NCBI GenBank assembly: GCA_021199375.1
Contig: JAJQIB010000009.1
Location: 1-64,000, forward strand
Direction: 5' to 3'
Origin: Ruminococcus sp.
GTDB lineage: Bacteria; Bacillota; Clostridia; Oscillospirales; Ruminococcaceae
Length of the DNA: 64,000 nucleotides
A program made the position numbers and the translations under genes. The notes beneath the pieces are model-generated. The model did not search any database. It was not told the DNA's origin and saw only the letters and a program-made list of their open reading frames with translations. Below, piece by piece: positions 53,657 through 62,880 of this stretch. Positions within the stretch are counted from its first letter, which is position 1, and every line of letters begins with the position of its first letter.

Positions 53657-56248
53657 TTATTCATTGATTTTAATATCCTGACTTCCACGTACATAGGTAA
53701 GCTGTCCGTTAGGACTTCCTGCGCCAAATCCGTTTCCTGTCAGGAATGTAATGATAAGATCGGTGTCTATAAGCGACACGGTTCCATCGCCGGTCTTGTC
53801 GCCTACTCCCGTCACGGTGCCGCCCTCGGCATAAAGATTTAGCTTAGTGTTGTCGGTATGACAGTTTGTGGTGCCTCCTGATGTGCCCACGCAAAGTATA
53901 TTCTTTCCTCGCATTGACACGTTTATCTGAGCATGCTCTATGTCAATCTGCGCATCCTTGCCATCAAGTGTACCTATTGCACAAAGTCTGTTGCCGGAGC
54001 AGGTGCAGTTGTACTCAATATCGCACATACTGACATTTGCCTTGCCGTTATATGAACCGATTCCTACAGCATTTGCCGAAGAAATATCGATGCTCAGCTT
54101 ACAATCACGGATATCGATAAGCGTATCATCGCTTACACTTCCGACACCAAGACAGTTTCCGCCAAAGCAGGAGAGCTTTATATCACCGGAGGTGATTTTT
54201 ATGCTGCCGTTTTTGCCGCCGCCAATCGCCACACATTTTTCTCCGCTTGCGGTGATATTAAGCTTGCCGTTCATACTAAGAATAATATTTCCGAAGCTGC
54301 GTCCGCTTTCATTTCCTATAGCAAAGCAGTCGTTATACTCAGGTGTGATGGTTAGACTTCCCGCTCCGCTGAGCTTGAGGAAGGCGTCACGTGGAACAAA
54401 TATTCCACAGTGCTTTATCTCATTTACTCCCTCGCACGAAAGCTCAACCCTGCTTGCAACACCAAGCTTTATTGCCGAAAGAGTATCATTTGAATCTATC
54501 AGGATATTTCTAAGAACTATCTTGCACTCAGCCTTATCCTTTATTGTAAGAGTGATTCTTAATGCCTGCTCACGGTTTCCCTCAACGGTATACTCTCCGT
54601 CAGTGAAGAAAACATCGGTGTATTTTTCGAGCGCCAGCTGCTCAAGATTTATATTCTCGCCCGTCTGAGCATGATAGATTTTTTGAACGCTTCCTGACAC
54701 CTCAAGATTTTTTCTGACAATTTGGGCCTTAATGTTATCAGCAATTTCGTTTACAAGCACAGGCTTTGGTCTTGAGATGTAAAAGCCCTGAAGCAGGTCA
54801 ACTCCCATTGAGATAACCGTTTCCATTTCCTCACGCGTTTCAACGCCCTCAGCTAGGGCTATGTATCCGCTTGCATGAAGAAAATCGATGATTCCCGAAA
54901 CTATCTTTTGAGTCTTGTGATTGCTGTCAATTCCCGCTATTAACGAACGATCGATTTTTACGTAGTCAGGATTGTACCTTAAAAGATTTGAGGTGTTTGA
55001 ATATCCTGTGCCGTAATCGTCAATAGCAAGCTGCATATTTTCATTTCCGAGACGGTGCTTAATCCGGTCAAGCCGCTGATCTGAAACCTCAGTCTGCTCG
55101 GTAAACTCAATTACCACCTTACCCATAAGCTCGCCGTATGTATCCTTTATCACCGCAAAGTCCTCATCACTAAGCAGCTGTGAGGATATAGCATTTATAA
55201 ACAGCTTACGATTTTCAAAAAAGCTCTGATTTTCACTTAGCTTTGATATAGTATTGCTTATTGTTGCAAGCTCAATATCATAAAGCCTTCCGTATCTTTC
55301 AGCGAGATCTAGTATCTCAAGTGGATTTAAGCCTATAGTTGAATCGGTTCGCATAAGTGCTTCATAGGCTTCAATTTCGCCCGACCGTGCGCTTACAATC
55401 GGCTGAAAATGATAGAGAAAGAGATTCTTGTCGATAAGCAATGAAAATTTTCTGACATCATTGTAATCGTTTTTACGTGCCTCATAAAGCTCAGGCGAAA
55501 AGCATTCGGTTCCTACGCCCTTTGATATAGCCTCGTATAGTGCAAAGCTTGCGGAATGCATGCGCTGTGCGGGAAGGTTGCTTGTGCAGCTGATTCCTAT
55601 TGTTGCGCTCATAAAATGCCTAGAGCTTACCTCAGCTCCAAACTCGTCGACAATTGAGCATTTCTCAACCACCTGTCTGAGATCTTCAGCAAGCTTTAGT
55701 GCATCGCCCGAAAAGTCGGGGACATAAACCCATATTTCTTCAGCTGTATGAGCTGAAAGCTGTGCGCTTTTTGGAAGAGCGCCCTGCATGGCGTTTACCG
55801 CACTGCAAATGCACATATCTCTTTCGACTCCCCTGCCTGTGCCATCAAGCTTAACAAGCATAAGCACACCGGGAGCTTCGTACTGAGTCATTTTTTGGAT
55901 AAGCTGCGTTTGTGTACGTAGTGACAAAAGCTGAGATACTGCTGTAGAATCAGCCTCCTCAATGCTTACAAAGCCTGCTGTTATGTCGCTGTCATCATCA
56001 TCCAAAATATATAGTATAACAGGTACACCCTGAACTGAAAAATCGTCCGCTCGCTTTAATATCTCAATGATTTCATCATAACCAGGTATCTGCTTAAAGC
56101 CCATTAAGTGCCATGCGTTACAGTCAAAAAACACCTCTTTAGTGCTGTGCCTTACCATGAACGCACCAACATGAGAATTCTTTTGCGTAAGTGGCTCCCA
56201 CACGCTTCCGAATATTCTATTCCATGCTTTATCTTCGTTTATTTTCAA
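53657..56248 (-). CDS. EAL phosphodiesterase with degenerate GGDEF and C-terminal beta-solenoid
   Basis: 863 aa. A degenerate GGDEF-like region covers about residues 130-260, without the GGDEF motif. The EAL domain (about 270-510) keeps the catalytic set: YEALMR, INAISSQ, EFTEQTE, DDYGTGYS, VKIDRSL and EGVET. So c-di-GMP hydrolysis is expected. From about 560 to the end a repetitive beta-solenoid shows units of about 27 residues with a G-V/I-G turn (VAIGGGKNG, LGVGSVSDD, VGIGSYNG, CAIGTLDG). I place the start at TTG 56248, because a perfect promoter lies within the upstream in-frame extension. There is no TM or signal peptide. Solenoids of this type usually bind glycans or act as adhesins on the outside, so this fusion is odd. 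Confidence 0.85.
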   Translation of the reverse strand: MKINEDKAWNRIFGSVWEPLTQKNSHVGAFMVRHSTKEVFFDCNAWHLMGFKQIPGYDEIIEILKRADDFSVQGVPVILYILDDDDSDITAGFVSIEEADSTAVSQLLSLRTQTQLIQKMTQYEAPGVLMLVKLDGTGRGVERDMCICSAVNAMQGALPKSAQLSAHTAEEIWVYVPDFSGDALKLAEDLRQVVEKCSIVDEFGAEVSSRHFMSATIGISCTSNLPAQRMHSASFALYEAISKGVGTECFSPELYEARKNDYNDVRKFSLLIDKNLFLYHFQPIVSARSGEIEAYEALMRTDSTIGLNPLEILDLAERYGRLYDIELATISNTISKLSENQSFFENRKLFINAISSQLLSDEDFAVIKDTYGELMGKVVIEFTEQTEVSDQRLDRIKHRLGNENMQLAIDDYGTGYSNTSNLLRYNPDYVKIDRSLIAGIDSNHKTQKIVSGIIDFLHASGYIALAEGVETREEMETVISMGVDLLQGFYISRPKPVLVNEIADNIKAQIVRKNLEVSGSVQKIYHAQTGENINLEQLALEKYTDVFFTDGEYTVEGNREQALRITLTIKDKAECKIVLRNILIDSNDTLSAIKLGVASRVELSCEGVNEIKHCGIFVPRDAFLKLSGAGSLTITPEYNDCFAIGNESGRSFGNIILSMNGKLNITASGEKCVAIGGGKNGSIKITSGDIKLSCFGGNCLGVGSVSDDTLIDIRDCKLSIDISSANAVGIGSYNGKANVSMCDIEYNCTCSGNRLCAIGTLDGKDAQIDIEHAQINVSMRGKNILCVGTSGGTTNCHTDNTKLNLYAEGGTVTGVGDKTGDGTVSLIDTDLIITFLTGNGFGAGSPNGQLTYVRGSQDIKINE

Positions 56249-56311
56249 TTGTTCACCATCTCTTTTCGTGCCTATCAGTGAATTTACAATGTTTCTAATA
56301 ACACTACTATA

Positions 56312-56340
56312 ATTATACCATCTCATTTTGTAAATGTCAA
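56312..56340 (-). promoter_or_regulatory. Promoter of the EAL-GGDEF operon
   Basis: Minus strand: TTGACA (56335-56340), 17 bases, TATAAT (56312-56317), a full consensus match. It fixes the translation start of the EAL gene downstream of about 56305. Confidence 0.85.
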
Positions 56341-56470
56341 TAGGGATTTTTGATATATTCACAAAACAGAGCGAAAAATATTTAAAAATTTAGCTGTTTT
56401 CACATGCAGGTGATTAAAAAGCCTTTTTAAGAAGGACATTGTCCTTTACAAAGACTATACTTTTGTCTAG

Positions 56471-56500
56471 TTGACATGGATAATTATAGTATGGTAAAAT
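56471..56500 (+). promoter_or_regulatory. Promoter of the large lipoprotein gene
   Basis: TTGACA (56471-56476), 18 bases, TAAAAT (56495-56500), about 50 bp before the ATG and divergent from the EAL promoter. Confidence 0.7.
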
Positions 56501-56550
56501 ATATTAAACATTAATCCTTTTAAAAATATGATTGAGAATAGGTGAGGTAC

Positions 56551-58710
56551 ATGAAAAGAAGCAAACTGATTATTCTGCTTTTAAATGCAGCCTTGATTGT
56601 ATCATCTGTCGGATGCTCAAGCACAGATGAGGGCAGCAGTATTGAAAGCGAAGCACAGACAGCTACACAAGCTCAGACCGAGGAGTCTGAAGGTCTTGAC
56701 AGCGAGGATACACAGGAGGATACGCAGGATGAGAACATAGACAGCGGTGCGCTTGTTGCAAAAATCAGCGACAAAAACAGTGTCGAGCAAAATCCGTATC
56801 TTCCCGATGAAGAGGCTATGATTCATAACGATATCTATAACACAGATGTTACTAACAAGGTTATACCGCTTGGTATTTACAGCGAGATATCTGAGGGGAC
56901 GGCAGTTGGAGCTACGAATTCGCCGCCTGCATTCTTTTACGATATAAATTCAAATGCTATTTGCCCTTATAACCTATATCTTGAGGATGGAACGGCTATA
57001 GCAGGCGGAATTGCTATTCGTGATATGGACAGCGAGGAGCTGACAATTGAAGGCTCGTTTATGCCGTATCTTGATGATAACGGAGCTACGTACGGAATAC
57101 AGATCTCCTATTCGTTTGTAGATGCTGACAACAATTTAGTTGGTCCGACAACAAACGGTCATGTTGTTTTTATTCGCACATCTGATGATGACGGAAACGT
57201 GCTTTCGACATTTGAAAAGGTGCTGGATGTGGATGTTGTAACACCTGCTATTGAAGCACTGGGGCAGGATATTGATACAAATCTGCTAAGCATAGTGTAT
57301 GACTATGAGGGAAATCTGTGGTTTGTAACAGGCGGATTTCGCAAGGATCCTGAATATAGTGCCGATGGGTTTGTAGGGTATTTGTCAAGAGAATATATAG
57401 ATAAAGCGATTGACGGCGAGGAGGATTTAGATCCCAACGATTATCTATATTTTGAGCGCTTAGGAGAGGGCGAAAATGCCGAAAACGGAATTGCCGCTCA
57501 TCCTGATGGATGCGTAATTTTGACAAACCTAAGCTGCTCGCTGTTTAAGGCTAATGATGGGGTTGAAGCTGCTTGGAGCGTGCCGTATGAGTCGGTTGAG
57601 AAAATATCGGATGATGAGTCTGTAAGCGGAATAGGCTTAGCATGGGGTGGCGGAAGCTCGCCTACACTTACAAATGACCTGGTGCTGTTTACTGATAACA
57701 TGGAAACGGTAAATTTAATCGCTGTAGATGTAAAGACCGGTGATGTGGTGTGTGAGACTCCGGTGCTTGACTTAGGCGCTGATGTAATAGTGTCGGTTGA
57801 AAACTCTATATGCGTGTATGATTGCGGTGATGGACGCACATCGGTTTACATTTGCAACTGGTTTGGAGCGGGAAATTCCAGCCTTTTAGACCCGGATGCA
57901 GATTCGTCAATTCAAAGCTACAGCAACATATATGACTCAAGCTGGATGGAAAACGGTGCATCCTGTCTTATGCCGGGCGTTGAGCGTGTTGACATTGTGC
58001 TTAATGACGATGGCACATATTCAGCAGAGGAGATTTGGACTCGTGAAGATCTCAAGGATACCTCAATGATGAAATACTCTACTGCGACAGGCTATGTTTA
58101 TGGCTATTTACAGGATGAGGAAAGCGGAGAGTGGGGATTTATCGCACTTGATGCGGACACAGGAGAAACTGCTCTTTGGCAGCCTGTTTCAGATGAGGCA
58201 AGCTACAACAACATTGCCGTTGGAATTATGCAGGGCAATAACGGAAACACCATATATTGTCCGACCAACTCGCTTGCACTGGTGAGAATGCAGGACAGAT
58301 TTGTTTACCTTCCGGAGGATGAGGATGAGAAGCTGGATTTATCGCTTATGGAGCGTGCTGTTTTAAGCGATGATGAATTTGAAGAGCTTTCGGGTGAGGA
58401 GGCTCAAGTGTGCGGATATCTTATGGCGGTGACGATTGATTCAGATTCTGAGCAAACTGTAGCGTTTAGGGTAAACGGACTTAGCGGCACCTCGTCAGAG
58501 CTTTCGCTGTATCGAATGAATACTGATGGTACGCTTGAGGAGGCAGAGCTTACTTTAACAGATGAGCAGGGTAACGAGATTGACGCAGATAAATCGCTTT
58601 CAGAAAATACTATTTATGAGATTCGCATTCAGGTTGATGACGGCGATGAGTGGGATTTAATCGATGACGAGGGTGTGACAAAGGCACAGCTTGTGCTTGC
58701 AAAAAAGTAA
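56551..58710 (+). CDS. Large lipoprotein with PQQ-like propeller features
   Basis: 719 aa. The signal peptide ends in the lipobox SVGC at about residue 22. An acidic Ser/Thr/Glu linker (to about 75) precedes a long beta-rich region. Propeller-like blade strands recur (GFIALDADTGETALW, LIAVDVKTGDVVCET, NLWFVTGGF). The C-terminal about 120 residues form a separate beta domain (SGTSSELSLYRMNTDGTLEE). The protein has low Lys/Arg content. The ATG at 56551 is used, with AGGTGAGG upstream; a GTG at 56542 is an alternative. The function is unknown: surface binding or sensing is plausible. It is divergent from the c-di-GMP operon. Confidence 0.82.
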   Translation: MKRSKLIILLLNAALIVSSVGCSSTDEGSSIESEAQTATQAQTEESEGLDSEDTQEDTQDENIDSGALVAKISDKNSVEQNPYLPDEEAMIHNDIYNTDVTNKVIPLGIYSEISEGTAVGATNSPPAFFYDINSNAICPYNLYLEDGTAIAGGIAIRDMDSEELTIEGSFMPYLDDNGATYGIQISYSFVDADNNLVGPTTNGHVVFIRTSDDDGNVLSTFEKVLDVDVVTPAIEALGQDIDTNLLSIVYDYEGNLWFVTGGFRKDPEYSADGFVGYLSREYIDKAIDGEEDLDPNDYLYFERLGEGENAENGIAAHPDGCVILTNLSCSLFKANDGVEAAWSVPYESVEKISDDESVSGIGLAWGGGSSPTLTNDLVLFTDNMETVNLIAVDVKTGDVVCETPVLDLGADVIVSVENSICVYDCGDGRTSVYICNWFGAGNSSLLDPDADSSIQSYSNIYDSSWMENGASCLMPGVERVDIVLNDDGTYSAEEIWTREDLKDTSMMKYSTATGYVYGYLQDEESGEWGFIALDADTGETALWQPVSDEASYNNIAVGIMQGNNGNTIYCPTNSLALVRMQDRFVYLPEDEDEKLDLSLMERAVLSDDEFEELSGEEAQVCGYLMAVTIDSDSEQTVAFRVNGLSGTSSELSLYRMNTDGTLEEAELTLTDEQGNEIDADKSLSENTIYEIRIQVDDGDEWDLIDDEGVTKAQLVLAKK

Positions 58711-58723
58711 ATAGATAGGCTTA

Positions 58724-58761
58724 ACAGTCGAGATGCTAATTAAGGGTCTCGACTGTTTTTT
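58724..58761 (+). terminator. Terminator of the large lipoprotein gene
   Basis: ACAGTCGAGA (58724-58733) and TCTCGACTGT (58747-58756), a 10-bp perfect stem, then TTTTTA. Confidence 0.9.
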
Positions 58762-58767
58762 ATTCGC

Positions 58768-58900
58768 TTGACAGATGAAAAATATATGGTAAAATCTATC
58801 CGCTTGGAGCTTAAAATAACAAAACAACCCCGGATCCCGCACGGTTTCTGAGGGTGTTCGACAGGCTGAGCAGACCCGTTTGTGCGGGTCTGCTTTGTGT
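58768..58900 (+). ncRNA. Candidate small RNA with its own promoter and hairpin
   Basis: TTGACA (58768-58773), 16 bases, TAAAAT (58790-58795), then about 100 nt without a useful reading frame. It ends in GCAGACCCG (58870-58878) paired with CGGGTCTGC (58885-58893) and a modest T-rich tail. CCCGCAC (58836-58842) can pair instead with GTGCGGG (58882-58888), so two exclusive folds are possible, as in attenuators. The LRR gene downstream seems to have its own promoter, with TATAAT at 58965-58970. It is not a riboswitch class I recognise. Confidence 0.45.
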
Positions 58901-59012
58901 AATATGACTAAAATAATTGTGTAAATCTTGTGAAAAATAGCCATTGTATTTTCGGGGGGTATGGTATAATGATATCGCAGATAAATTTTATTACAACAAT
59001 GGAGGAATTAAC

Positions 59013-60314
59013 ATGAGAAAACAAATTATTTCAGGACTGTTAGCAGCTTGTATGGCTGTAAGCTGTTTGGCGGTTCCGGCGATGGAGATCACAGGCGAAA
59101 CGAATACGGATATTGTGGCAAGCGCTAGTAACTATGTTAGCGGTAATTATCAATATTCTTTACTGGACGATGGAACTGCTTGCTTTGAATACTATAATGG
59201 CGGCACATCAACTACTCTTTCAATACCTAGTAAGATTGACGGATACACAGTTACTCAGATTGGCTCTGACGTTTGTGATACAAATTATATTACAAAGATT
59301 GTAATGCCAAATACAATTACAGTTATTAATAGTAGTGCTTTTAGTGGTTGTACCTCATTATCTAGCATATCTCTTAGCAGTTCTCTTTTGCGTATTGGCA
59401 ACAAAGCTTTTTCGGGTTGTTCGTCACTAAAAAGTGTTGTGATTCCTTCAAAAGTACTTTCAATCGGCGACTATGCATTTCAAAGTTGTTCATCCCTTTC
59501 AAAAGTAACAATAGGAAAATCGGTTACTACTATAGGTAGTTTTGCATTTAGAATCTGTCCTTCTCTCAAATCAATAACCATCCCTAAAAATGTCACAAGT
59601 ATTGGTGGATATGCATTTCAAAAAGAAGATTGGGTAACAGAAACCCCAATTGATGGATTCACCATTAAATGCTATAAGGATTCATATGCCGAAACCTATG
59701 CACAGGACAAAGGCTTTGATTACACTCTTCTTGATATGAACGTGCCTAAGGTTACAATGAAATCCTCATACACACCAACTACCTCATCTGTTAAAATTAG
59801 CTGGAATAAAGTCAGCAGTGCTACAGGCTATGTGGTTTATAGATATGACTCGGCTACTAAGAAGTGGATAAAGAGAAAAACCATCACCGATAATTCAACC
59901 ACTTCATATACACATACCGGATTAAAGGCTGGAACCACTTATAAGTACAGAGTAAAGGCTTATATCACAAGAGGCGGAAAGAATTACTACGGCAGCGTAA
60001 GCTCTACAATAAAGACCACAACTAAGCCTGCCCAGGTGACAATGAAAACTGCCAGCAAGACAAAAACGGCGGTTCGTATCAATTGGAAAAAGGTAACAGG
60101 TGCAAACGGCTATCAGGTACAAAGATATAACTCAAGCACAAAGAAATGGGTAACAGTTAAGACCATCAAGAGCGGATCGACCCTTACCTACAAGCAGACG
60201 GGACTAAAGAAGGGTACAGCTTATAAGTACAGAGTACGTGCTTACAGAGTTATAAATGGTAAGAAGGTATATGGCACATGGAGCAAGACCAAAAAGGTCA
60301 CAACTAAAAGCTAA
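59013..60314 (+). CDS. Secreted BspA-type leucine-rich repeat protein with two Fn3 domains
   Basis: 433 aa from the ATG at 59013, with GGAGGAATT upstream. The signal peptide covers about residues 1-38. LRR_5/BspA-like repeats (about 70-225) include SAFSGCTSL, KAFSGCSSLKSVVIPS, YAFQSCSSLSKVTIG and FAFRICPSLKSITIP. Two fibronectin type III domains cover about 250-345 and 347-433 (VKISWNKVSSATGYVVYR; VRINWKKVTGANGYQVQR). It probably mediates surface attachment or binding. There is no LPXTG/NPATG anchor or dockerin. Confidence 0.9.
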   Translation: MRKQIISGLLAACMAVSCLAVPAMEITGETNTDIVASASNYVSGNYQYSLLDDGTACFEYYNGGTSTTLSIPSKIDGYTVTQIGSDVCDTNYITKIVMPNTITVINSSAFSGCTSLSSISLSSSLLRIGNKAFSGCSSLKSVVIPSKVLSIGDYAFQSCSSLSKVTIGKSVTTIGSFAFRICPSLKSITIPKNVTSIGGYAFQKEDWVTETPIDGFTIKCYKDSYAETYAQDKGFDYTLLDMNVPKVTMKSSYTPTTSSVKISWNKVSSATGYVVYRYDSATKKWIKRKTITDNSTTSYTHTGLKAGTTYKYRVKAYITRGGKNYYGSVSSTIKTTTKPAQVTMKTASKTKTAVRINWKKVTGANGYQVQRYNSSTKKWVTVKTIKSGSTLTYKQTGLKKGTAYKYRVRAYRVINGKKVYGTWSKTKKVTTKS

Positions 60315-60393
60315 AACAGAGTATGATCTGAACCCCAAAGCCTAGACCTATATTATAGCGTAGAAGCTTGTGCTGCTACGGTCAATCTGTCGA

Positions 60394-60424
60394 AAAAGTC
60401 AGCCCAAAAGGCTGACTTTTTTCA
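60394..60424 (+). terminator. Terminator of the LRR/Fn3 gene
   Basis: AAAAGTCAGCC and GGCTGACTTTT, an 11-bp perfect stem with a T-run of six. Confidence 0.9.
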
Positions 60425-60564
60425 TATAAATGTGATATAATAGAGAAAGAGGTGAAGAATCCATCATGCTTGGTTGTATATCCAATCACCTCATCAAAGA
60501 CCTTTTGTTCTTCTTGTTGCTCCATAAGCCTAAATTACCACCTCGTTCACATACGCACCAACGG

Positions 60565-62629
60565 TTAATCAACCTGTGCGTTATAGGACTGCTCGATTAT
60601 CTCCATGACCTGATCTACTTCTGACGTGTGGTCTAAAAACAGCTCTACATCTCCGTTTCCCCATCTTCCAAGACCGGTAATATCACAGCAGATTCCGTTG
60701 GGATCAAATATATCCGCAAATTTCATATTAACAGAAATACGAAGCCGCTGTTTTTGAATAACGATATCCACAAAGTTCGTATCGAGCTTATATGCGATGT
60801 ACAGCTTCTTAAATTCTCTCTTAACGCTTGGAGACAGATTCATGATACGTTTATCAAGTGCATCAAAAAGCATTTTAGTAGATGCGTTGATATTATAGGT
60901 TTCAAGACTGTATCTCTGGGCTGGCTTTTCTACCACCTGATAAGGAGCAAGCTCTTCATCGCTCATTTCAGGATATGACCATATCTGAAGAGCTTTCTTT
61001 GCCAACTGTTCAGCCCGCTCCTTGATATGGGCTTCATTCCATTCAGTCAATGTCACCAGATAAGAATTTAGTCTAAGGGCGCTCTGTTTAAAGCCACCTT
61101 CCATGTTCATTTTGCTCATGAATGGTTTGTCGCTCATTTCTGAATTATATCCGGTCAGAGTCAGGTTTCCAATTGTATGGAGATATGTTTTTTGAACCTC
61201 TTTCCAATTGGCATCAAGTTCAGTCTGCCATTCGACACCCAGATTACTGTTCTGGGGCATGATATGTTCAATTGTATAATTCTCTATAATAATTGGTGCC
61301 TTGTTCCCGTAGTTCTCCAGATGGCTGAGAATAAAATTCCTCGCACGCATATTATAAATATCGCGCGTCATAAAAGCCTTTTTGAATTTATCATCACTGG
61401 GAAACTCCTTGTAGTCATCACGAAGCACGAAAAAGGCTTTGATAGAGTTCATGTAATCATCGCTCTTAATCTCATTGCGTAATGTAGCAAAAGTTTTGTT
61501 CAGCGAATTTGTAGGCATATCACAGATATTCCGTCTAAGCACATAGCTGATGCACAGACCAATTATTTCTTCCAAATTTTCTTCGGAGATAATGCCAGTA
61601 GCAAAATCGTCATGTACCTTAAGCAGGAAGGGATACGATACATCCATCCGCAAATCGTTTATATCATCATAGAGCCGCTTCAGCGCCTTATTATCGCTGC
61701 GCCTGAATACTATATCGGTATAGTATTTCGCAAAGGTCAAAAGGTCCTTGCACAATTCTCTGATGGAGCTGAACTCGCAATTAAGATGGTAGAGCTTAAA
61801 CTCTTCATACACACGGTTCTGTTTGGTATCCTTGTCAGCTTCATAGTCAGATAATCGCGGAAGAATCTATCCATGATGGATTCCTGCGTCTCATAGGAAA
61901 AATGAAGCTCCATTGGACGCCAATAATGCTCATAGACAAGGCTCTGCTCAGTGGATTCCAGCCCCATCAATACATAGTTGCGAATCAGGTCAGATTCGGA
62001 CAATTCCTTACCGGTAGAGTTTAGGCTTTCAAAAATAGCCTGCGCATCATCTACGGCACGATCCAGTGTTATATTTACAATTTGCAATTTTCCGATAGAC
62101 TCATAAACTTCAGCAGGGGCAAATCCTTATCCTTGATTTTTCCCATAAAGAAATTATAGTTGTTCAGTAGCCTCGAAACTGTACCTTCCGGAATGGGCTT
62201 GCGCTCTACCAGGCTTATCAAAATATCTCTATCTGTCTGTGTAAGCAAGAGCTTGTAACGCTCATCGCCGCTTTCATACTCATTTTTCAAAAGCATATTA
62301 TCAATCCGCCTGGAATTGATAGATGCATCCTGGGGATTCGCAATAGAATAATCGCGCAGTGCCAACAGAAGCAAAGTCAAAGTGGTCATGCGCTGCTGCC
62401 CATCAATAATCATATATTTCTGGACACCAGTTGGCATAGCCTGTTCAGCAATGTTGACGATGGAGCCGACAAAGTGACCTATTTTTCCTTTCTTTTGCAT
62501 TTCAACAATGTCGCCCCACAAACGCTTACATTGCTCCAAATCCCAGCTATAAAAGCGCTGGTAATCGGGAATCAAAAACTGCTTGTTTCCGTTTAATATC
62601 TCGTAGATATTTCCTTTTCGTGCGTCCAT
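60565..62629 (-). pseudogene. DUF262/DUF1524 (GmrSD-type) restriction protein, frameshifted
   Basis: Read through, this is one gene of about 688 codons in three pieces. The first piece (62075-62629) is the DUF262 ParB-like domain: IPDYQRFYSWD and IIDGQQRMTTLTLL. The second (about 61820-62115) carries IFESLNSTGKELSESDLIRNY. The third (60565-61812) ends in the DUF1524 HNH-like domain with YTIEHIMPQN and HTIGNLTLTGYNSEMS. Each joint needs one extra base: near the G-run at 62116-62119, and near 61820-61823. Intact relatives cleave modified (for example glucosylated hydroxymethyl-) phage DNA. Two independent indels suggest decay, though sequencing error is possible. TGGCAGGAGG-like DNA precedes the first ATG. 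Confidence 0.85.
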
Positions 62630-62700
62630 GCTCTGCCTCCTGCCTTAGTTCTTCTTCCCATAGAGAAATATACTCAGATGACTATCGTACTGTATGCTGT

Positions 62701-62880
62701 TTAGTCTTCTTTTTCACGCTTGTAGCGTTCTAGTAATTCCATTTCTAATATCTTATATTTCTCATTAACTGGGCTACCGTCAAGTCCAATCACGCCACCT
62801 TGTTTTTCATACTCGTCATAATCTATGTCTCTTTGACGACTTAACTTCAGGTATTCCTGCTTATATTCTTCCCGTGTCAT
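62701..62880 (-). CDS. Small hypothetical protein
   Basis: 59 aa, starting MTREEYKQEYLKLSRQRDID, charged and helical, with no family recognised. AAGGAGAG lies 7 bases before the ATG. It overlaps the stop of the upstream gene (ATGA), so it is translated as part of that operon. The gap to the DUF262 gene (62630-62700) shows nothing clear. Confidence 0.55.
   Translation of the reverse strand: MTREEYKQEYLKLSRQRDIDYDEYEKQGGVIGLDGSPVNEKYKILEMELLERYKREKED

Noticed and set aside
53657-53830. Dockerin-like motif (GDKTGDGTVSLID) near the C-terminus of the EAL protein
   Set aside because: It fits the spacing of the surrounding beta-solenoid repeats, is a single copy, and the protein has no signal peptide, so cohesin binding is unlikely.
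56249-56362. Longer start of the EAL protein (to 56362)
   Set aside because: A perfect TTGACA-N17-TATAAT promoter lies inside that extension, so the transcript would start after it.
58797-58895. TPP or c-di-GMP riboswitch before the LRR gene
   Set aside because: The conserved core motifs of those classes are absent, and the LRR gene appears to have its own promoter downstream.
60382-60525. 47-codon minus-strand frame starting MEQQEEQKVF
   Set aside because: No good ribosome site, and its last third is the terminator hairpin of the LRR gene on the other strand.
60466-60620. Plus-strand frame starting MLGCISNHL with an upstream GAGGTGAAG
   Set aside because: It runs into the antisense of the DUF262/DUF1524 gene, has unlikely composition, and no family resemblance.
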